Shown: one piece after another, positions 36,675 to 45,670 of the stretch | How the letters are laid out: each line of letters starts with the position of its first letter | Numbering within the stretch: the stretch's first letter is position 1 | Program-made: the position numbers and the translations under genes | DNA from: Duganella lactea | GTDB lineage: Bacteria; Pseudomonadota; Gammaproteobacteria; Burkholderiales; Burkholderiaceae_D | Length of the DNA stretch: 64,000 nucleotides | Assembly: GCF_009857505.1 (NCBI RefSeq) | Contig: NZ_WWCP01000009.1 | Location: 87,941-151,940 of the forward strand | Direction: 5' to 3' | Notes under the pieces: model-generated | The model's input: the letters and a program-made list of their open reading frames with translations, nothing else | What the model was told of the DNA's origin: nothing | Databases searched by the model: none

Positions 36675-37097
36675 ATGTCAGAAGCCGTAAGGGAAGCCCC
36701 TAAAAAAGAACGGCCAGAGTTCCGTAACATTCATGTTACCGAACTGTCCAACTACCGCATGACGCCAGCCGCTTATGTGTCGATTCTGCACCGTATTTCC
36801 GGTGTCGGCATGTTCCTGCTGCTGCCCTTCGTGCTGTATCTCTTGCAGAATTCCCTGCGCTCCGAGATCTCTTTCGCTTACTACGAAGGTTTCGTGACCT
36901 ACCCGCTGGTCAAGCTGATCATTGTCGGCCTGACCTGGAGCTTCCTGCACCACATGTGCGCCGGCATCCGTCACCTGGTGATGGACCTGCACATTGGCCT
37001 GGACAAGCATTCCGCGCGTAAATCGTCGATCACTGTCCTGGTCATCAGCCTGGTGCTGACCGCCCTGATCGCCCTGAAACTGTTTGGAGTATTCTGA
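36675..37097 (+). CDS. sdhC: Succinate dehydrogenase cytochrome b556 subunit
   Basis: A 140-residue membrane anchor of complex II. RNIHVTELSNYRMTPAAYVSILHRISGVG holds the family Ser/Arg quinone-site residues, split here over loop and first helix. Three transmembrane helices follow, and HHMCAGIRHLVMD in the second carries the heme b His ligand. TGAGGAGG precedes the ATG. It starts the sdhCDAB operon, with sdhD beginning 1 bp after its stop. Inner-membrane location; with SdhD it passes electrons to ubiquinone. Confidence 0.93.
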   Translation: MSEAVREAPKKERPEFRNIHVTELSNYRMTPAAYVSILHRISGVGMFLLLPFVLYLLQNSLRSEISFAYYEGFVTYPLVKLIIVGLTWSFLHHMCAGIRHLVMDLHIGLDKHSARKSSITVLVISLVLTALIALKLFGVF

Positions 37098-37098
37098 G

Positions 37099-37472
37099 AT
37101 GTCCATCAACGATAACGGTATCGGCCCTAAGCGCCGCGTGGTCGGCGCCCACTATGGCGTCAAGGACTGGCTGGTGCAGCGCGTCACCGCAGTCATCATG
37201 GTGTTGTACACCGCCATCCTGCTGCTGTCCTTCCTCACCGGCCAGAACTTCAGCTATGAAGGCTGGGCCGGCCTGTTCGCCCAGCAGTGGTTCAAACTGA
37301 TCACCGCCGTGACGCTGATCGGCCTGTTCTACCACGCCTGGGTCGGCATGCGCGACGTGTGGATGGACTATGTGCGCGCCGTCGGTCTGCGCCTGTTCCT
37401 GCAAATCGCCACCATCGCCTGGCTGATCGGCTGCGCCGTGTGGTCGATTCAAATTATCTGGAGTGTGTAATC
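37099..37472 (+). CDS. sdhD: Succinate dehydrogenase membrane anchor subunit
   Basis: A 123-residue three-helix anchor subunit (stop at 37468-37470). [23 protein letters not shown] opens the first helix, and [17 protein letters not shown] in the second carries the conserved His-Ala-x-x-Gly-x-Arg-Asp heme/quinone motif. ATG 37099 is used rather than a codon 15 bp upstream because it begins one base after the sdhC stop with GGAG inside the sdhC end. sdhA follows after 2 bp. The inner-membrane protein joins SdhC to bind heme and quinone. Confidence 0.9.
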
Positions 37473-39251
37473 GTGGCAGCTATTAAAACTGGTATTCCAA
37501 CCCGCCGCTTTGACGCGGTCATCGTCGGCGCCGGCGGCTCCGGCATGCGCGCATCGCTGCAACTGGCCGAAGCCGGCCTGAACGTCGCCGTGCTGTCGAA
37601 AGTCTTCCCAACCCGCTCGCACACCGTCGCCGCGCAGGGCGGCATCGGCGCTTCGCTGGGCAATATGGCCGAAGACAACTGGTTCTGGCACATGTTCGAC
37701 ACCGTCAAAGGTGGCGACTACCTGGGCGACCAGGATGCGATCGAATTCATGTGCCGCGAAGCACCGAAGGTCGTCTACGAGCTGGAACACTTCGGCATGC
37801 CGTTCGACCGCAATCCGGACGGCACCATCTATCAGCGTCCGTTCGGCGGCCACACCGCCAACTTCGGTGAAAAAGCCGTGCAGCGCGCCTGCGCCGCGGC
37901 CGACCGTACCGGCCACGCGCTGCTGCACACGCTGTATCAGCGCAACGTCAAGGCCCGCACCCACTTCTTCGTCGAGTGGATGGCGCTGGACCTGATCCGC
38001 GACGCCGAAGGCGACGTGGTCGGCGTGGTCGCGCTGGAAATGGAAACCGGCGAGACCATGATCCTGGAAGCCAAGACCACGATCTTCGCCACCGGTGGCG
38101 CCGGCCGTATCTTCGCCGCCTCGACAAACGCCTTCATCAACACCGGCGACGGCATGGGCATGGCGGCACGCGCCGGCCTGCCGCTGCAGGACATGGAGTT
38201 CTGGCAGTTCCACCCGACCGGCGTGGCCGGCGCCGGCGTGCTGATCACCGAAGGGGTGCGCGGCGAGGGCGGTATCCTGATCAACTCGGAAGGCGAACGC
38301 TTCATGGAGCGCTATGCGCCGACGCTGAAGGATCTGGCGCCGCGCGACTTCGTGTCCCGTTCGATGGACCAGGAGATCAAGGAAGGCCGCGGCTGCGGTC
38401 CGAACAAGGACCACGTCATGCTGGACCTGCGCCACATCGGCAAGGACACCATCGAGAAGCGTCTGCCGTCGATTCTGGAAATCGGCCACAAGTTCGCCAA
38501 CGTCGACGCCACCAAGGAACCGATTCCGGTCGTGCCAACCATCCACTACCAGATGGGCGGTATCCCGACCAACATCCACGGTCAGGTTGTCACGCCGAAC
38601 GGCGACGGCACGCAGAAAGTGGTCAACGGCCTGTACGCGATCGGCGAATGCGCCTGCGTGTCGGTGCACGGCGCCAACCGCCTGGGCACCAACTCGCTGC
38701 TGGATCTGGTGGTGTTCGGCCGCGCGGCCGGCAACCACGTGGTGGCGTCGAACCTGAAGCAGAAGGAAAACAAGCCGCTGCCGAAAGACGCGGCCGACTT
38801 CGCGATGAACCGCCTGAACCAGCTGGAAACCTCGACCGGCGGCGAAAAAGTGCAGGGCGTGGCCAACGACATCCGCGCCGCGATGCAGAAATACTGCGGC
38901 GTGTTCCGCACCGACGAGATGCTGAACAAGGGCGTCGAAGAGATCATGAAGCTGGACGAGCGCCGCAAACACGTGTCGTTCCAGGACAAGTCCAAGGTGT
39001 TCAACACCGCCCGCGTGGAAGCGCTGGAACTGGACAACCTGATCGAGACCGCGAAAGCCACCATCGTCTCGGCCGCTGCCCGCAAGGAATCGCGCGGCGC
39101 CCACGCGCAGGATGACTACCCGCACCGCGACGACGACAACTGGATGAAGCATACCCTGTGGTACTCGGAAGGCAACCGCCTCGATTACAAGGCGGTGGTG
39201 ACCAAGCCGCTGACGGTTGATACCTTCAAACCGAAACCACGTACTTTCTAA
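37473..39251 (+). CDS. sdhA: Succinate dehydrogenase flavoprotein subunit
   Basis: A 592-residue flavoprotein oxidising succinate to fumarate. FAD binding is shown by [20 protein letters not shown], and the covalent-FAD His lies in [11 protein letters not shown]. The substrate-site HPTG ([11 protein letters not shown]), catalytic Arg region and C-terminal [22 protein letters not shown] are intact. GTG 37473 is used because it lies 2 bp after the sdhD stop and gives the family N-terminus; GGAGTG in the end of sdhD is the ribosome site. It works on the cytoplasmic face bound to SdhB. Flavinylation needs SdhE, encoded just downstream. Confidence 0.96.
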   Translation: MAAIKTGIPTRRFDAVIVGAGGSGMRASLQLAEAGLNVAVLSKVFPTRSHTVAAQGGIGASLGNMAEDNWFWHMFDTVKGGDYLGDQDAIEFMCREAPKVVYELEHFGMPFDRNPDGTIYQRPFGGHTANFGEKAVQRACAAADRTGHALLHTLYQRNVKARTHFFVEWMALDLIRDAEGDVVGVVALEMETGETMILEAKTTIFATGGAGRIFAASTNAFINTGDGMGMAARAGLPLQDMEFWQFHPTGVAGAGVLITEGVRGEGGILINSEGERFMERYAPTLKDLAPRDFVSRSMDQEIKEGRGCGPNKDHVMLDLRHIGKDTIEKRLPSILEIGHKFANVDATKEPIPVVPTIHYQMGGIPTNIHGQVVTPNGDGTQKVVNGLYAIGECACVSVHGANRLGTNSLLDLVVFGRAAGNHVVASNLKQKENKPLPKDAADFAMNRLNQLETSTGGEKVQGVANDIRAAMQKYCGVFRTDEMLNKGVEEIMKLDERRKHVSFQDKSKVFNTARVEALELDNLIETAKATIVSAAARKESRGAHAQDDYPHRDDDNWMKHTLWYSEGNRLDYKAVVTKPLTVDTFKPKPRTF

Positions 39252-39262
39252 GGCTATACAAC

Positions 39263-39973
39263 ATGGCACGCACTCTCAAACTGAAAATCTACCGTTACGA
39301 TCCGGACCGTGACGCCAAGCCGTACATGCAGGACGTCACCGTCGAGCTGAAAGACACCGACAAGATGCTGCTGGACGCGCTGCAACGCATCAAGTCCGAC
39401 GTCGATGACTCGCTGGCCCTGCGCCGCTCGTGCCGCGAAGGCGTGTGCGGTTCGGACGCGATGAACATCAACGGCAAGAACGGCCTGGCCTGCACCACCA
39501 ACCTGAACGAGCTGACCGAGCCGATCGTGCTGCGTCCGCTGCCAGGCCTGCCGGTGATCCGCGACCTGATCGTCGACATGACCCAGTTCTTCAAGCAGTA
39601 CGATTCGATCAAGCCGTACCTGATCAACGAATCGATCCGCCCTGAAAAAGAACGCCTGCAAACCCCGGAGCAGCGCGAAGAGCTCGACGGCCTGTACGAG
39701 TGCATCCTGTGCGCCTGCTGCTCGACCTCGTGCCCGTCGTTCTGGTGGAACCCGGACAAGTTCGTCGGCCCGGCCGGCCTGCTGCAAGCCTACCGCTTCA
39801 TCGCCGACTCGCGCGACGAAGCCACCGGCCAGCGTCTGGACAACCTGGAAGACCCGTACCGCCTGTTCCGCTGCCACTCGATCATGAACTGCGTCGATGT
39901 CTGCCCGAAAGGTCTGAACCCGAACAAGGCGATCGGCAAAATCAAAGAGTTGATGGTCCGCCGCGCAATCTAA
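39263..39973 (+). CDS. sdhB: Succinate dehydrogenase iron-sulfur subunit
   Basis: A 236-residue electron-transfer subunit. The [2Fe-2S] ligands are in SCREGVCGSDAMNINGKNGLAC. The [4Fe-4S] and [3Fe-4S] ligands are in CILCACCSTSCPS and CHSIMNCVDVCPKGLNP. All cluster Cys are present. It starts 11 bp after sdhA and ends the sdhCDAB operon: a GC-rich terminator begins 13 bp after its stop. It links FAD in SdhA to the quinone site in SdhCD. Confidence 0.96.
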   Translation: MARTLKLKIYRYDPDRDAKPYMQDVTVELKDTDKMLLDALQRIKSDVDDSLALRRSCREGVCGSDAMNINGKNGLACTTNLNELTEPIVLRPLPGLPVIRDLIVDMTQFFKQYDSIKPYLINESIRPEKERLQTPEQREELDGLYECILCACCSTSCPSFWWNPDKFVGPAGLLQAYRFIADSRDEATGQRLDNLEDPYRLFRCHSIMNCVDVCPKGLNPNKAIGKIKELMVRRAI

Positions 39974-39986
39974 CGCGCGCACCCCG

Positions 39987-40016
39987 CGGGCGGCGGCATC
40001 AGCGCCGCCCGTTTTT
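39987..40016 (+). terminator. Rho-independent terminator after sdhB
   Basis: A perfect 9-bp stem CGGGCGGCG / CGCCGCCCG with a 7-nt loop followed by TTTTT. It separates sdhCDAB from sdhE-gltA, so read-through or a second promoter near 40020-40080 must serve the latter. Confidence 0.85.
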
Positions 40017-40080
40017 GTTTCACCGTTTTAGAATCCGCGCTCCAGCAAGAACGGCGCGCACAGTGTAAAGTAACAAACTT

Positions 40081-40362
40081 ATGACTGAAACGAATCACGC
40101 CGCGCATCAGTCCGACCCAGCCAATCGCGCCCGCCTGCGCTGGCGCGCCCGCCGGGGTCTGCTGGAAAACGACATCATCCTCACCCGTTTTCTGGATGCG
40201 CGTGAAACTGAATTGACCGACGACGAAGTGGACGCACTCACGCGGCTCCTCGACTTGTCGGACAATGCCCTGATGGATCTGGTACTGGCCCGCAAAGAGC
40301 CGGAAGGCGAAATTGACCTGCCGCACGTTCGCGCGTTGTTGCAGCAGTTGCGTCTGGCGTAA
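40081..40362 (+). CDS. sdhE: FAD assembly factor SdhE
   Basis: A 93-residue small helical protein. The SdhE signature RGxxE is present as RRGLLENDIIL, followed by FLDARETELTDDEVDALTRLLDLSDNALMDLVL. It promotes covalent attachment of FAD to SdhA. The ATG at 40081 has no strong ribosome site. It lies between the sdhB terminator and gltA, the usual place in this group, and gltA starts 54 bp downstream. Confidence 0.93.
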   Translation: MTETNHAAHQSDPANRARLRWRARRGLLENDIILTRFLDARETELTDDEVDALTRLLDLSDNALMDLVLARKEPEGEIDLPHVRALLQQLRLA

Positions 40363-40416
40363 GCTGCACACCCAGTTTCTTTTTACTTGCATCATCTCTC
40401 CAAGAAGGACGAGTCC

Positions 40417-41718
<1,302 letters not shown>

Positions 41719-41739
41719 TCCGCAGTTTCATGCAGTAAC

Positions 41740-41768
41740 AAAAAAACGGGCTTCGGCCCGTTTTTTTT
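41740..41768 (+). terminator. Rho-independent terminator after gltA
   Basis: AAAAAACGGGC / GCCCGTTTTTT stem with a TTCG tetraloop and eight consecutive T residues. The A-run on the left also makes it usable for leftward transcription from 41825. Confidence 0.9.
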
Positions 41769-41824
41769 CGCCTGTCACCGGAACTCGCTACGGCGTCTGA
41801 ATCTCCGTGAAGCATGAGCAGGTG

Positions 41825-42145
41825 TTACGCGGCTTTTGCCGCCCGGTCGAAGTGCAGCATGTGTTCGACGTGGACTCTGACTCCGTTGCCAAGGTTGGCC
41901 AGCGCTTTGCGCAGGGCGCGGGCGGACGCTTCGCCGATGCCGTCGACCGTGATGCTGTGCGAATAGCTGCCACCGCAGCGCAGGATCAGCCATTTTTCGA
42001 TGCGCGCGCTGGCATTTTTCAGCGTTGATTCCAGTTCGGCGGCGGCCGGTTCATCTGCACACAGCAACAGATGGAAAGTGTGCGTCATGCGGAACTGGCG
42101 GTCCAGCGGGCAGGAGTCTTGGGTAGGGAAGGTAGGCGTGGTCAT
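41825..42145 (-). CDS. Small conserved-looking hypothetical protein
   Basis: A 106-residue soluble protein I do not recognise. The middle (FHLLLCADEPAAAELESTLKNASARIEKWLILRC) and C-terminal part (SITVDGIGEASARALRKALANLG, VRVHVEHMLHFDR) suggest an alternating alpha/beta fold like ACT-type or small regulatory domains, but no family is claimed. ATG 42145 is chosen because TCCGGAGAAATC precedes it. The codon use matches the neighbours. It reads leftward into the gltA terminator, and is preceded by a 221-bp leader. Confidence 0.55.
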   Translation of the reverse strand: MTTPTFPTQDSCPLDRQFRMTHTFHLLLCADEPAAAELESTLKNASARIEKWLILRCGGSYSHSITVDGIGEASARALRKALANLGNGVRVHVEHMLHFDRAAKAA

Positions 42146-42366
42146 GATTTCTCCGGAAAGCTTGGCCCGATTTGGAGTAACCATGTCACACCCCGCTTCG
42201 TTGCCGTTAAAAGGCCGCATCGCCGTAAGGCTTCCACCTTGCCCGGGTAGGCAGGTTGGCGTCGGTTAAACCGACTCTTGATGCTGATACGCTATCGCGA
42301 AAATCCGCTATAGCGAAACTGCGTTCAATATAACGGAAATTTGTTCGCTGCGCAACCGGTCGCTGC
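42146..42366 (-). other. Leader with short hairpins upstream of the 106-residue protein gene
   Basis: This 221-bp gap between the PilZ stop and the next gene contains a perfect 7-bp hairpin GTCGGTT/AACCGAC (42261-42275) and several GC-rich segments including AAGCC/GGC pairings. I compared it with c-di-GMP, fluoride and Moco riboswitch consensus patterns and found no convincing match. Nothing else is visible. Confidence 0.3.
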
Positions 42367-42699
42367 TTATGGATTTTCTTGCAGTAGCTGATGGAAGACG
42401 GCGCGGCTGCTGTCGTCGATGCGGATGAACTGGACGCCGGTTTTGAAGCCCAGCTCGGCGTCGGGATCGCTGTAGACGACTTGGCCCATGGCCAGGACAT
42501 TGTGGTCGGTCTCGCCCAACCGGACTTTGAAGGAAACGGCGCAGTATTGCGCCAGGCGGATCTGGCTGTCGGTTTGCAGGCTGATGCCGCCGTGCGACAG
42601 GTCCACTGTCTGGACTTCGTGGCGGCTTTCGTCGGTCATGGTCAGCACGGCCGGCTGGCGGACGGTTTGGCGGCGGGCTGTGCGGGTTTTGTGACTCAT
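42367..42699 (-). CDS. PilZ-domain protein (probable c-di-GMP effector)
   Basis: A 110-residue single PilZ domain. The N-terminal RxxxR element is present as TRTARRQTVRQP and the D/NxSxxG element as VDLSHGGISLQT. Beta strands and a C-terminal helix (FHQLLQENP) complete the fold. Such proteins bind cyclic di-GMP and act on motility, exopolysaccharide or pilus functions. It is in the same direction as, and 33 bp after, a small membrane protein gene, so the two may be cotranscribed. Confidence 0.75.
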   Translation of the reverse strand: MSHKTRTARRQTVRQPAVLTMTDESRHEVQTVDLSHGGISLQTDSQIRLAQYCAVSFKVRLGETDHNVLAMGQVVYSDPDAELGFKTGVQFIRIDDSSRAVFHQLLQENP

Positions 42700-42732
42700 G
42701 AGGCTAGCGGAAGTTTGATTGTGGAAAGGTTA

Positions 42733-43143
42733 TCACAATCCACGGTGCCGACGGTCTGGACGCAGCACAAGTAGCCACCAACACAACACTCCGACCGTCA
42801 ATTGCGGCAAATTGAACAGGAATTTGTCGAGTGTGACGTCGCGCCGCCGCAGCCAGGCGCTATTCGCGGTCTCGGCGATGATGTTGGTGTGGTAGAAGCA
42901 GGCCGCCAGCAACAGCAGCGCGGCGATGCCCCACACCGCCGGCAGGCTGGTGATGCGGTGACGCAGCAGCGCGGCGAACGGGTAGGCCAGCACGCAGCAG
43001 AACACGTAGGCAAATAGATTGGCCGGCAGGTTGGCCAGATTAAAGTGCGGCAGCACGACCGGCACCGCGCAGATCGCCACCGCCAGCATGACGGCGATGA
43101 CCGGATGGGCGCGCTTGGGCCAGGAGTCGAAACGGATATTCAT
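42733..43143 (-). CDS. Small multi-pass membrane protein, unknown function
   Basis: A 136-residue hydrophobic protein with about four predicted transmembrane helices (VIAVMLAVAICAVPVVL; LFAYVFCCVLAYPFAALL; AVWGIAALLLLAACFY; PQLTVGVLCWWLLVL) and a basic C-terminus (RPDRRHRGL). No family recognised. Codon use is like the housekeeping neighbours. It precedes the PilZ gene by 33 bp and is the first gene of that leftward pair. Confidence 0.55.
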   Translation of the reverse strand: MNIRFDSWPKRAHPVIAVMLAVAICAVPVVLPHFNLANLPANLFAYVFCCVLAYPFAALLRHRITSLPAVWGIAALLLLAACFYHTNIIAETANSAWLRRRDVTLDKFLFNLPQLTVGVLCWWLLVLRPDRRHRGL

Positions 43144-43199
43144 GATTCGGTACGCAGTAGAAAGGGCACTATTGTAACCTTGGCCATTTTCACGCGTCG

Positions 43200-43295
43200 A
43201 TGGAACTTACCGCTGAGGTGCCGGTCGAATCCTTGTTCACCAACAGCGAGGGGGCGATCATGGACATCGCATCTTTAGAAGATTTGATGCAATAA
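43200..43295 (+). CDS. Possible 31-residue small ORF (low confidence)
   Basis: An ATG at 43200 opens 31 codons (MELTAEVPVESLF... to ...ASLEDLMQ) ending TAA at 43295, with acidic composition. There is no clear ribosome site and no recognised family. It lies at the start of the 735-bp stretch 43144-43878 that has no confidently identified gene. It may be a remnant or a leader peptide to the next ORF. Confidence 0.2.
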   Translation: MELTAEVPVESLFTNSEGAIMDIASLEDLMQ

Positions 43296-43325
43296 CGAGG
43301 CATTTCGCGCGGCGTCATTAAGAAA

Positions 43326-43664
43326 ATGAGCGCGTCCACCATGGCGCTGCCGCCTCAAGGCATCTTGGATAGTTGGAGTGCGGCGCCGGCCATAGCGGGC
43401 CTGACTCCCGCCGAGAGTGAACTTTTGCTTATTCGCATGCTGGAACGTGTGGCGGCGGCCTTTGGTGCCGCGCTGGGCGAGGCTGACGTGCCTGAACTTT
43501 CGCGCTTGCCCGACATCGACCACTTGCTGAACAAGATCAGTCGCGAGAAGGTGGCGCGCTTGCTCAGGCAGGAGTGCGCGCGACTGACGCCAACTAACGA
43601 AAGGTGCCATGAGCGAGTCGGATCATGGATTGATCTTGGCTATTTTCTCTTCGCAGGACGATAA
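43326..43664 (+). CDS. Orphan 112-residue hypothetical ORF
   Basis: The first 80 codons are helical and mostly G/C in third positions (ILDSWSAAPAIAGLTPAESE, ERVAAAFGAALGEADVP, IDHLLNKISREKVARLLRQE), suggesting a true coding past. The final 25 residues use other codons and look like read-on after a lost frame. A second ORF overlaps its end (43609-43878, low third-position G/C) and is not called. No family recognised. It could be a small regulatory or antitoxin-like protein, or the front part of a broken gene. Confidence 0.35.
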   Translation: MSASTMALPPQGILDSWSAAPAIAGLTPAESELLLIRMLERVAAAFGAALGEADVPELSRLPDIDHLLNKISREKVARLLRQECARLTPTNERCHERVGSWIDLGYFLFAGR

Positions 43665-43746
43665 CCTCCATGGCGAAGCTGCATGCTGTTCCGGCCCTTT
43701 GGTATCGACGGCTTTGATATTTTGCGTTGATCGAGGAGGAAAAGTG

Positions 43747-43878
43747 TTAATAGCAGGAAAGCTCAGGCCTGGACAAGGGGAGGTATCGCTTGCCGGTTTT
43801 AAAGACCGGCGTGTTGTCCAGCTCGCGCCTTTCAATCGGGATTTCCACCGACGCGCCGACGACGTTGACCAGGCCTGA
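43747..43878 (-). pseudogene. In-frame coding-like remnant directly after the BlaI stop
   Basis: After the BlaI stop codon the same frame stays open for 43 codons with coding-like third positions: GLVNVVGASVEIPIERREL, then DNTPVFKTGKRYLPLSRPEL, ending at a TAA (43747). A GTG at 43848 could start a 33-residue peptide but lacks a ribosome site. It reads like the tail of a protein whose front is missing. It may be a remnant of a gene once downstream of or fused to BlaI. The identity is unknown. Confidence 0.3.
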
Positions 43879-44259
43879 TTATTTTTCCTGGTCGAGCAGG
43901 GCCTGGATTTCCTCGCGTTCTTTTTTGCTGACGTGGCCGCCGCGCAGCGCGGCCAGGACCAGCGCCTTGCCGGAGCCGGCGAAGGCTTTCTGGATCAGGT
44001 CTTTCAGCAGATTGGTTTGCACCGAGCCTTGTTCCTGCGCCGGCGAGTAGATGTGGGCGCGCTGGCTTTCGTCGCGGTTGAGCAGACCCTTGGTGTGCAT
44101 GATCTGCAGTACGCGCAGGACGGTGGCGTAGTTGGTGTCCGGACGCGTTTCCAGCGCGGCTTCGTGGGCCTGGCGCGCCGTGGCGGGGCCAAGCGCGAAC
44201 AGCAGGCGCAGCATCTCCAGTTCGGCGGCGGTCGGTTTGGGCAGGTTCTTGGTGCTCAT
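43879..44259 (-). CDS. BlaI/MecI/CopY-family transcriptional repressor
   Basis: A 126-residue BlaI-type winged-helix protein. The DNA-binding part is residues about 8-75 (TAAELEMLRLLFALGPATARQ, NYATVLRVLQIMHTKGLLNRDES, HIYSPAQEQ), then a C-terminal dimerisation helix region with LVLAALRGGHVSKKEREEIQALL. BlaI proteins usually pair with a BlaR1 M56 sensor protease, which is absent here. Instead it follows an LRR-kinase gene by 18 bp in the same direction. The 18-bp gap contains TAGAATAAAATATCTA-type AT-rich dyad symmetry. Target genes are unknown; autoregulation of the kinase operon is plausible. Confidence 0.85.
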   Translation of the reverse strand: MSTKNLPKPTAAELEMLRLLFALGPATARQAHEAALETRPDTNYATVLRVLQIMHTKGLLNRDESQRAHIYSPAQEQGSVQTNLLKDLIQKAFAGSGKALVLAALRGGHVSKKEREEIQALLDQEK

Positions 44260-44277
44260 GAATGTAGAATAAAATAT

Positions 44278-45582
44278 CTAGAATGGCTTGTCTAGCTGTT
44301 CTTTGATGACGGTGAAGCGTGGCGCGCCTTGCTGGCAGGCGGCCTGCAGCGCGCGCAATGCTTGCGGCGCCCGGTCGCTGCGGTCGAGCAGTTCTTCCAG
44401 CAGGTTGCCGAAGGCGCGGACTTCCAGCGTTTGCAAGGCGTCGGCTTGCGGACCGGCCGGGTCGTAGAAGGAGGCCGCGCCGAAGTCGCCCAGCAGCGTG
44501 TGGCCGTGCTCGTCGTACAGGATGTTGTGGCCGTAGAGGTCGCCGTGCAGGATGCCGTTGGCGTGCAGTTGCGCGGCGGCGGCGGCGATGCCGCCGGCGA
44601 TTTTCAAGGCGGCGGCCAGGGAGAAGCGCTTGGCGTCGGCGTAGATGTCGCGGGTGCAGCTTTCCAGGCTCGGCGGGCCGGCCAGATTGCCGAATTCGGG
44701 CGCGATCAGCGCCATGACCAAGCCGTGGGCGTCGTCCGGATGCCCTTCGATGTGGCCCAGGATCGGGATCAGGTTGGGATGCGCGCCGGCGCCGAGGCAG
44801 GCGGCCATTTCGCTCAGCGGCGAGCCGTCGCTGGTCATCGCGCCCTTGAACAGCTTGACGGCGACCGGCTGGCCGGCGCCGGGCGCGGCGAGGCCCGCCT
44901 CCGCATGCCAGTCGGCGCGGTGGATGACGCCGGAGGCGCCTTCGCCGAGTTTTTCGCGCAGCGTCAGCGCGGTCCAGCGGATGGCGGCCGATGGCGTGTG
45001 GGCGAGGGCGTCTTCGCGCTGGTCGCAGAACGGATTGCCGGCGTAGGCCAGCCACGTCAGGCGCGGCAGCGACAGCAGCCAGTCCGGCAGCGCGGTGAGC
45101 TGGTTGCTGGCGATGCGCAGCAGTTCCAGCTTGTGCAGGCCGGCCATCGAAGCGGGCAGGGCGCGCAGACGGTTCCCGGCCAGCATCAGCTTTTGCAGCT
45201 GTGGGCGTTCGCCCAGCGCCGGCGGCAGGTCTTCAATCCCGTTGTCGGTCAGCACCAGCCAGCGCAGTTGCGCCGGCAGCGCGGCCGCCGGGACGTGGCG
45301 GATCTGGTTGGCTTTAAAGCCGATCATGGTCAGCGCCGGGCAGGCGCCCAGCACCGCCGGCAGTTCGGTAAACTGATTGTCCGAGCAAAAAATGATGCGG
45401 AGCTGGTGCAGCCGGTGCAGATCGTCCGGCAGCGAGGACAGCGCATTGCCGCTCAGATCGAGGATTTCCAGGCTGTCGGCCAGCGTGTAGATTTCGCGCG
45501 GGAATTCGGTGAGGCCGCAGCGCAAGGTCAGGCGTTGAATGCCCGCCAGCGCGCCGCCGCGCAACTGCTCCAGGGTATGCAT
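44278..45582 (-). CDS. Leucine-rich-repeat protein kinase
   Basis: A 434-residue fusion. Residues about 15-205 hold seven to eight leucine-rich repeats (LEILDLSGNALSSLPDDL, LRWLVLTDNGIEDLPPAL and similar, period about 23). From about 212 there is a protein-kinase-like domain: glycine loop LGEGASGV, Lys in VAVKLFKG, catalytic loop HGDLYGHNIL (HGD in place of HRD), and DFG in LLGDFGAAS. All key residues look present, so it may phosphorylate proteins or small molecules. No signal peptide or membrane segment, so cytoplasmic. It is cotranscribed with a BlaI-type repressor. LRR-kinases in bacteria are thought to sense proteins or ligands, and the role here is unknown. Confidence 0.85.
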   Translation of the reverse strand: MHTLEQLRGGALAGIQRLTLRCGLTEFPREIYTLADSLEILDLSGNALSSLPDDLHRLHQLRIIFCSDNQFTELPAVLGACPALTMIGFKANQIRHVPAAALPAQLRWLVLTDNGIEDLPPALGERPQLQKLMLAGNRLRALPASMAGLHKLELLRIASNQLTALPDWLLSLPRLTWLAYAGNPFCDQREDALAHTPSAAIRWTALTLREKLGEGASGVIHRADWHAEAGLAAPGAGQPVAVKLFKGAMTSDGSPLSEMAACLGAGAHPNLIPILGHIEGHPDDAHGLVMALIAPEFGNLAGPPSLESCTRDIYADAKRFSLAAALKIAGGIAAAAAQLHANGILHGDLYGHNILYDEHGHTLLGDFGAASFYDPAGPQADALQTLEVRAFGNLLEELLDRSDRAPQALRALQAACQQGAPRFTVIKEQLDKPF

Positions 45583-45642
45583 GTGAGATGACGGTTGAAA
45601 ACGACGGCGCAGTGTATCACTTCACCGCGCCGCCGGGCTCAC

Positions 45643-45670
45643 CTTACCACTTCACCACTTCACCACTTCA
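45643..45670. repeat. Octamer tandem repeat at the end of the MBL-fold gene
   Basis: TTCACCAC occurs twice in tandem (45651-45666) followed by TTCA and preceded by one degenerate unit (CTTACCAC). On the minus strand the MBL-fold stop codon TGA sits inside the repeat, so slippage could change the protein's last residues. Confidence 0.6.

Noticed and set aside
42146..42366. c-di-GMP-I, fluoride or Moco riboswitch in the leader next to PilZ
   Set aside because: Only scattered similarity; the conserved core bases of each consensus are not all present.
43609..43878. An 89-codon plus-strand ORF in the orphan stretch
   Set aside because: Low third-position G/C, overlap with the 112-codon ORF and with the coding-like minus-strand frame; no domain.
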